Source: Penaeus vannamei
Lineage: Eukaryota > Arthropoda > Malacostraca > Decapoda > Penaeidae
NCBI RefSeq assembly: GCF_042767895.1
Contig: NC_091565.1
Coordinates: 22,793,967-22,806,466 of the forward strand
DNA: 12,500 bases
Direction of reading: 5' to 3'
Below the pieces are notes generated by a model that was not told where the DNA came from, did not search any database, and saw only the letters and a list, made by a program, of their open reading frames with translations. Position 1 is the stretch's first letter, and every line of letters begins with the position of its first letter. A program made the position numbers and the translations under genes. Positions 1-7,900 of the stretch are shown piece by piece.

Positions 1-699
1 CTTGTTCTCCTCCTGTTCCAGGGCAGCTTCAGCTTCCTCAAGGGCAGCCTGAAGTTCCTCCTTCTCAATCTCAAGGCGTCTTGCATTCTTCTGGACCTCA
101 TGGAGGGATCGTCCACCTTCGCCAATTTGATCCATTAAGTCTTTGATTTCATCAGCGAGATTCTTGTTTTCACGGCGAACAGAATCAAGTTGCTCAAGAT
201 TCTCTTCATAGGCGGCCTTGATTCGGAACAGTTCAGTAGAATAGTTACGACACTCCTTCTGTGAAGCCTCAAGCTCAGCAGATAAGTCGTCAACCTTCAT
301 CTTCCACTCACTAATGATTCTATCAAAGTTCTTTTGCTTCTTTTCAGCAGCATCAGCCAGAGCTTGTGCACGTTCGCACTGAATTTGCATGTCCTCCAGT
401 TCAGTGCTGATGCGCTGCTTGGTTTTCTCAAGATTCATGTTTTTAACATTAAGCTGCTCTATTTGCCCCTCAGCTTCTTCAAGGCGAGCAGCAAGCTTCA
501 TACGAGCAGCTTCAAGCTCCTCAACTCGTGCAACACCTTCAGACTCATATTTTGCTCGCCACATTTGAGCTTCAGCATTAGCCTTAGACAGCTGACGCTG
601 GAGATCAGCTTTGCCCTCACTTTCTTCATCAAGCTGTTCTCGCAGGCCGTCGATATCATGTTCGAGATTACGGAATTTACCCAGAAGAGTGGCACGTTC
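1..699 (-). CDS. Mhc: Exon 20: rod, continues beyond the window
   Basis: 699 nt in the window, residues 1324-1556, open to the edge. Includes ERATLLGKFRNLEHDIDGLR, ADLQRQLSKANAEAQMWRAK, KKQKNFDRIISEWKMKVDDL, SQKECRNYSTELFRIKAAYE and RENKNLADEIKDLMDQIGEG. This is light meromyosin, which packs into the thick-filament shaft. No donor or stop is seen before the edge, so the assembly-competence region and C-terminus lie to the left. Confidence 0.96.
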
Positions 700-3283
700 C
701 TGCAAATGAGAATCATAAAAAAGTCATGAGATAATGAAAATACTTCGAGAATAAACAAAGTAGTTTTGCATTCAATAACTATACTTACCCTGCATTCATC
801 ATCAGCAAGCTTCCTGGTATCTTCTAGCTGATTAGTCAGAGATAGCTTGATTTTAGACAGTTGGCCGATTTGGCTCTCAGCCTCTTCCAGTTGACGGAGA
901 AGATCAGTATTTTCAACTGCAAGCTTTTTCTTTGAAGCATCGAAGTCATTGAGGGTGCGATTGGCCTCATTAAGCTTGGAGTGAATCTCGTTCATCTGAT
1001 GCTGCAATTGCTTGATTGTCTTCTCGCCTGCAGCCTTAAATATACATAGTAACAACGATGGTATTATTCTAATTATACAGATTTTTTTGAATGAATTATC
1101 ATACTTCTAGAATAGGTGTTCATAAGTGAAACAATAGAATCAATCAGTTAGGATATAGTTACCTTATCACGGACCAAAGAATCCATTGCAGCTCTGGCAT
1201 CATCAGCATCTCTCTTAAGAGCTTCCTTGTCCTTCTCAGTCCTGGAAAAGGATATCTCTTTCAACAGAATCTTCAGTAGATATATTGATCGATGCATTCA
1301 GAATTGTCTTTTATATACAAAACAATATATATTTCAAAATATATACTTCTTTCTTTACCTTACCTGGCTTTCATTTTGTTAAGATGGTCTATTTGTTCAG
1401 ACATCTCAGCAACTGCATCATTGTGCTTCTTTCGAAGACCAGCAAGAGCAGCTTCATTCTGAATGTTTGCTTCCTCAAGATCACGACGAAGCTTAACTAG
1501 TTCAGCTTCACGTTTCTTATTCAGCTCAATCTGAGCAGCAGTAGCACCTCCAGCTTCATCCAGACGTTCGCCAAGTTCCTCAAGTTCACGGCCGAGAAGA
1601 GTCTTCGACTTTTCAGCCTTTGAACGAGCCTGGCGCTCGTGTTCCACTTCTTCCTCAACCTCTTCAATGCGAGCTTGCATTTCCTTTATTTGTTTCTGCA
1701 ACTTGGAAACTAAGCCTTGCTCATCCTCAAGTTTGCTCGCCATTGCTGAAATCTCCTTATCCTTACGTTGAATAGTCTGTTCACATTCCTTCTGATTTCG
1801 CTCTAGATCAGAGACTGCTTCTTGTGTCAGCTTGAGATCGCCTTCAACCTTCCTCTTAGCTTTCTCAACCTCAGCCCTTATTTTCTTCTCTCGCTCAAGA
1901 GAATCTTCAAGTTCATCAAGTGTTTGCTCAAGCTTGGCTTTGACTTTGTTGAGGTGGTTGCACTTATCCTCCACATTCTGGAGGTCTTCTGCTGTCTTCT
2001 GGTTGCACTCTTGCAGATGTTTCTTTTCCTTGTTGATCTTGTTGATGAGTTCGTCCTGATGGGCAATCTCATCGTTCAGGTTGCGGATCTGATGATCTTT
2101 GGTGTTCTTGTCTTGCTCGGACTTCTGCATAGCAAGTTCAAGATCCTCAAGATCTTTCTTAAGACCTGAAATTTCTTGGTCAGTCTTCTTCTTTCCCTGG
2201 AAGAGCTGATTGCGAGCTTCCTCCTCCTTCTGAAGACGCTCATTTGTTTCCTGTAATGAAGATTAATAAACCAACTTACTTCCTTTGTGGTTTTGAAACT
2301 CAAGCTGCCCTTAAATTACTATTGATATCCTCGTTATCATTATTAGCTTTACCATTATATTTTAATCCTGCTTACTTACATTCAACTGAGCCTCAAGATC
2401 AGCTTTCTGACTCTGTAATTTAGCTTGCTTGTCCAGAAAGTCAGAAACATTGCCTTTTGTAGACTCAAGGGCTGCCATCAAGTTGTTCTTCTCTTCTTGC
2501 AGTGATGCATTGGCGGTCTCGAGTTCCTTGCGAAGTTTAGCTTCACGCTCATAATCCTCAAGTGCCTTAGCTGCCTTTTCCTCGAGGGCGCGCATCTCGT
2601 CCTCAACACGAGTGACATTGAGAAGAGGCTTGACCTTCTGCCACACACGGTACCAAGCCCAGTTACGGAGCTTGAGGTACTTCCTCAGGTTGCGCTGAAC
2701 GACGATGAGGGCAACGCGTTGCTCCTGCAGTTTCTTGTACTGAATACGGCCACTGTAACCACGGATCCAAGCTTGCAGCCAAGATAAAACTTGGGCCAGT
2801 CTATCATCTCGAATTTCTTCTAAGGTACCAAGAACTCCAGCCCGGAAGAATACCTATGAAAGATTGATCTTTACCAACTGAAGGTAGGTTAAATGGATTA
2901 TTTTTCCATGGACTTATATGACAAGGGAGTGCACCACTAACATTTTAATAAGAATATCAGATATGGAGCCTTAGGAATAGGTTCACGGCACTGAGTATTG
3001 TCACACGTGCGCTTTTGGTGATTTGTAAAATTACTTTGTTGGTTAGTAGAATTTTTTAACAAAAGGTATTAAAAACCTCAACATATAATGGGGGTCTTAA
3101 TGCTGAAATTAATATAACAAAGGTATAACTGATGCAAAAATTCTTTTTTTCGAGGAATAAATGCTTCTTAAAAAATGTATATTCTTAATATTAATAATGC
3201 AAAATTATCATTGATTCATTTTCAAAGTACCTTCGGTTCTAATTGAAACAAAATGAGAGGGCTAGGCTGCTGCTTGTTTGTTT

Positions 3284-3324
<41 letters not shown>

Positions 3325-4901
3325 TCAAACTATCAACAAGTACTCCTGATGTTTTCGTCTTGTGCATTTGTCAAAAATTACAAGATCGGTATAATGTATG
3401 TTACTTCTAAACAGTGTGTAAATACATGTATATACCTCCTGTCTAGTAAAGTGTTATATATAGCATGCACTATCAGCAAAGGGATAATATATAATCGAAT
3501 GCAATACAAAAACAATAGGTTGATAGGGAATTTGTACGAGTAGGGTCATTTTTCCGGGATACAAATGGCTCTGAAATCAGGGATGATTTTCAGTGTTCAG
3601 TAGAAGGGAGTCTCTCTTCTTTTCATTTTGCAAAATATGTAACACACCACCCTTTAGTGTAATAGAGTAATGCAGGGACAGGAACAACAAAATTCACAAA
3701 ACCGTCTGTGAGAGGCGAGTGAGATGGACATGAAGTAGAAGTGTTCTTACACGTGGAGGAGGATACTGCACTATAAACAATTCACGGAGGATTTCCAAAG
3801 CTTGGGAATTGTCGGAAAGGGTTTTACATTATATATGATTAATGGATGTTGCTATCAAACGATGGGTACACCTTAATATGGAAGGGGACCGAAAGATTAC
3901 GGTTTTAGGGGTAGGGTTCTCGATATCAGTTCAATACAGGAGATAAGGGAATACTCTGCAAGGCCTTAACGCTGACCAAGTTTCACCAGCTCCAAATCCC
4001 GACAGGATTTTTGAAGTAAATCTGCGTTGTCTCCTATTCTTCCTTCATCTCAGACATCTCCTTGAAGTCGAAGATCTTGTAACTATGGGAGGAGGGCGCT
4101 GTTGAACTTCTTTAAAAGGTAAAAGGTACGAGAAAGTATACGGGGAAGTCTCTGATAAACGCTTTGCCGTAAACTAATTGTAAATGTAACCATACAGGTA
4201 ATAGAATGAGTAAAGCAACACACAAACTATGAATGCATTCTACTATTTTTGCCTATAAAATGCTTTTGTTACTTAGTTATTGAAGTGCAACTGAGGCTTT
4301 TTTTTTATTTCAGGTAAGATTTGTCTTTACTGATTTAGTGTCTTGAAGACGTACAATACAGATAGATGAAATTCAAATGCCATTTTGTTATGAAAGGTAT
4401 GGCAAAGTGACTGCCAAACAAGAAAAAGTCGATTAAAATTTAGTTCATTTGCCGATAGAGTCCCCCACTCAGACCAAACGCCAAAGATTGTAGCGTCGTC
4501 TGCGATTGGAAGGTCGGCGAGATTAAATGGTCTCTCGTTACCCTGGAAGACTCAGAATTTTCTTTCGACATTCATGGGGCATTCTTCATTATCTATTATT
4601 TCCCTCTTTATGTTTTGTATTTGAAGATTACTGGTTCGAAAGACTAAAACATTGATATCTTGTAATAGTCTGTTAGTTATATTTAACAATAAACTTTTTT
4701 ATTGTAGCGATATATTATTGTTGCTATTATATTCCACAAGTGTAGCTGCATATCTAGCGTATTAGTGGTTAAAAATCCTACATCGCTACTTGGCACTATT
4801 TGAATAATACAAAGGCTTGAATAGTTTCAGGTGATAAATGCTGAATATTTTTAGCCGGTTTATTTATGTATATGATTGTACTTTAGTTTTTTCCTCTCTG
4901 T

Positions 4902-4994
<93 letters not shown>

Positions 4995-7900
4995 TGGGTG
5001 TGGGTGTGGGTGCATGCGTGCGTGCGTGCGTGCGTGAGTGAGTGTGCAAGTGTGTACATATGTGAGTGTGTTTGTCTGCAAGTGTGTACATATGTGTGTG
5101 TTTGTCTGCAAGTGTGTATATATGAGAGTGTGTTTGTCTGCAAGTGTGTATATATGAGAGTGTGTTTGTCTGCAAGTGTGTATATATGTGAGTGTGTCTG
5201 CAAGTGTGTATATATGTGAGTGTGTCTGCAAGTGTGTATATATGTGAGTGTGTTTGTCTGCAAGTGTGTATATATGTGAGTGTTTGTCTGCAAGCGTGTA
5301 GGAAGTGTGCAATAATGAGTTTGTGCATGTGTGTGAGAGAGGGGTGAGAGAGAGTACCTTGGTGTTGCCGAGACGGTAATTCTCTTCTGGCAGCTTAACA
5401 GCTTCGAGACAGACAGCTGCCGCCTTTTTATCTTCGTCACAGGCAGCCATGGCCTTTGCAGCCAGGATACGGTAACTGCAGAAGAGCGTATTCTTACATT
5501 CAAGTATTCCTTCATGCATGGAATAATTTTCATGCAAGAATGTGTCATACTTTAACTACATCTTTTGCATAAAAAAAAACTCACCGATGCCTGAAGTCAG
5601 GGTAGAGCATTCTGTTGGGGAAGCCCTTTCGGCAAATACGGATGCCCTCAAGCACACCATTGCAAGTCAGCTGATGCATAATCAGAGGAGCTTCAACGAC
5701 TCCTACAAAGAAAAGTGTTTGGTGTGCACGATTATATTTTCCTCAATAACAACACTGTCTCCTCAAAAAGACAAAAGACTATAAGAAATGTATTTCCTCT
5801 AACATGGGAAATAATCGTATTGAACTATTAACTTACCAGGAGATTTGGTCTCGTTGGGTACGATACAACGGATGAAGTGAGGCTGAGTGGCATTCAGGGT
5901 TTTCATCAGGTTGTTTAGTTGCTCCTGAGAGTGTGAAATGAAAAGTTATGGGTGGCATATTTATCCTTTTCTTGCATGTCTGTATATATTTCATATATTC
6001 ATCTTGAAAAAAGTAACAAGGAACACTTAAGGAAATGCCTATAGTTAATTACCCTGTATCCAGATGACACAGTAGTGAAGCCACCTCCCTTCTTGCCACG
6101 TCCGCCTGAGAGAGTAATTAATATCATTGTTACTCTTCACTCAACTGTACTTATACTGTTTCTTTTGAAACTGTAATTCAATTCAACTTTCAGCAACATA
6201 AACAGCATGTTCAATCTAAAAATAAGTACAGCCGAAAAAGATGTACTTTCCAGGAGAATCTCTTACCTTTGCCGCCTGTCGCATCACCGGACTGGCCGGG
6301 ATGGTCAGCAAACAAATCCACTGTGAGGTTGTTGCTGGCCTTCTTGAGTTGGTCGACGACAGTGTCATTGAGGGGATCCTTGTTCTTTTCCAGCCAGCCA
6401 GAGAGATTGTAGGGCACAGTACCGGCATAGTGAACAATGGCAAAGTGGGATTCCTTCTGGCCTGGTTTAGCTGGCTTGGGCTTGATGAAGTTTGGAGATT
6501 TTCCCAGATGGTTGGTCTTCAGCTTTTCCTCAAAGGTCTTGTCAGTAGCTTTTGGAAACATTGACTCTTCTTCTAGGATGGACAGAAGACCTAGAGGCTG
6601 TAGAAATGCTAGGTATTTATATTATCATAATAGAATGATGATTTGCCGGCACAATTATTTCTTAGACTTTTATACAAGGATTCTTGTGTATATCATATAA
6701 CAAAGAACAGCACAAAAACTTACCAGAAATAGACCAACAAGATTACTTTGAACTTACTGTTTCTTCTTTCCACTGATAAAGAAAGGGGAGAACAGTAAAG
6801 GATACTGCTGAATGGGGACGTGGTCATGTGCAAGGACAAGGATGCAAGGATATGAGTCTGAGTCTGCTATCATCGTTTTACCTTCAAGGCATTTCCAAGA
6901 AGATCCAGATCCTATTCTAAATGTAAAAAGCACTTCAAGTATGTCCTTCTTGCTCAGCCAGAGCGGGAGAACTCCTGAAGTTATCCGGTGTTGAAACTGT
7001 TGAAAGTTTCCTCATGGCCACGATACTGCCGGGGAACGAGCGAGAGTAGAGTGAGTATTCTAACCGTTTCCTGACTTGCCTCGAATGGGTAGTGGAGGGT
7101 GATATGGGATAGTGAGAATGGATTCCTAACTGACCAGAAAAATACAGAGGGTGGGGACTCTAATGGAAGGAAGGATAATTTGGAAAGAAATCCATAGACG
7201 ACAGTAAGGGTTTCCTCACAAATCTGAAGTCTTTCTTTTGATAGGAAAGTAACAAGAGGGAGGTTTCATAAATAGGGGAGGAAGGTAAATGTTAACAAAC
7301 TAATCATTAAACATCTATTCATCGATAGTTGGAGGGCATCAGTCGTTAATATCTTTACTCTGTAGGTCCAAATCTAGTCAAATGAAACGTTTGAGAGGGT
7401 GGTGGAGGGAGACAGGCGTGTATATAATCTTGGGTGTATAAAGGGGCAGTAGAGGGCTCAAAATCTTGGGGAAGGGGAGAGTGGTGGGGACTGAGGGGTA
7501 CAAGTTCTCCGTTGAGCACAAGTTCTCTGCTGAACTGGTATCTCGGATGTCCATCAGCAAGAAGTGATATATACAGCATGCATAAGGAGGATCTGGGACT
7601 AATGCAGTCAAGGGAAGGGGTCAAAGAGTATTTAAAAGAATACTCATGATTACTCAAGAGATTCTCCTAATGGATTCCATTCCTCAGGGACTCTGAGAAC
7701 CATGTCAAAAGAATTATTAGTGTTACACTCAACGAATATATAAAAATGAGTAGTCATATTTACTGGTATACTTTCCAGGTAATGGGATGCCTGGTACCTG
7801 TAAACAAAAGCATCCTCACAACACAATACAAGCATATTGATATACATAGGCATGGTGAAAGGGATAAAGAAATAGGTCGGAGCTCATTTGGGTCTTTTAC

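Larger units (their letters stand above)
2854..5357 (-). other. Large intron between converter and lever-arm exons (2504 bp)
   Basis: The longest intron in the window, with donor GTACTC and acceptor TTTCATAG. From the donor it holds a minisatellite, a compound GT/CA microsatellite, up to three candidate decayed converter exons and an A36 run. No intact exon is seen. The remaining sequence (2856-3280, 3321-3750 and 4543-4900) is AT-rich, and I recognise nothing else in it. Confidence 0.88.

Noticed and set aside
334..729. A 131-codon + strand frame
   Set aside because: Antisense shadow of rod exon 20; long antisense frames are expected opposite the biased Glu/Lys/Leu codons of a coiled coil.
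4625..4690. TTACAAGATATC on the minus strand, considered as another converter start
   Set aside because: Only the first three codons match; an early stop and no further similarity, and no AG immediately before it.
4860..5548. Three overlapping minus-strand frames of 154-225 codons across the GT/CA repeats
   Set aside because: They encode Thr-His and Cys-type repeats because simple repeats lack stops in several frames; the first part is the converter exon read through its donor into the intron.
7650..7853. A minus-strand frame in the relay intron, considered as an alternative relay exon
   Set aside because: It shows none of the relay motifs (G-F-E-Q, N-E-K-L-Q-Q-F, L-E-Q-E-E-Y) in any frame.
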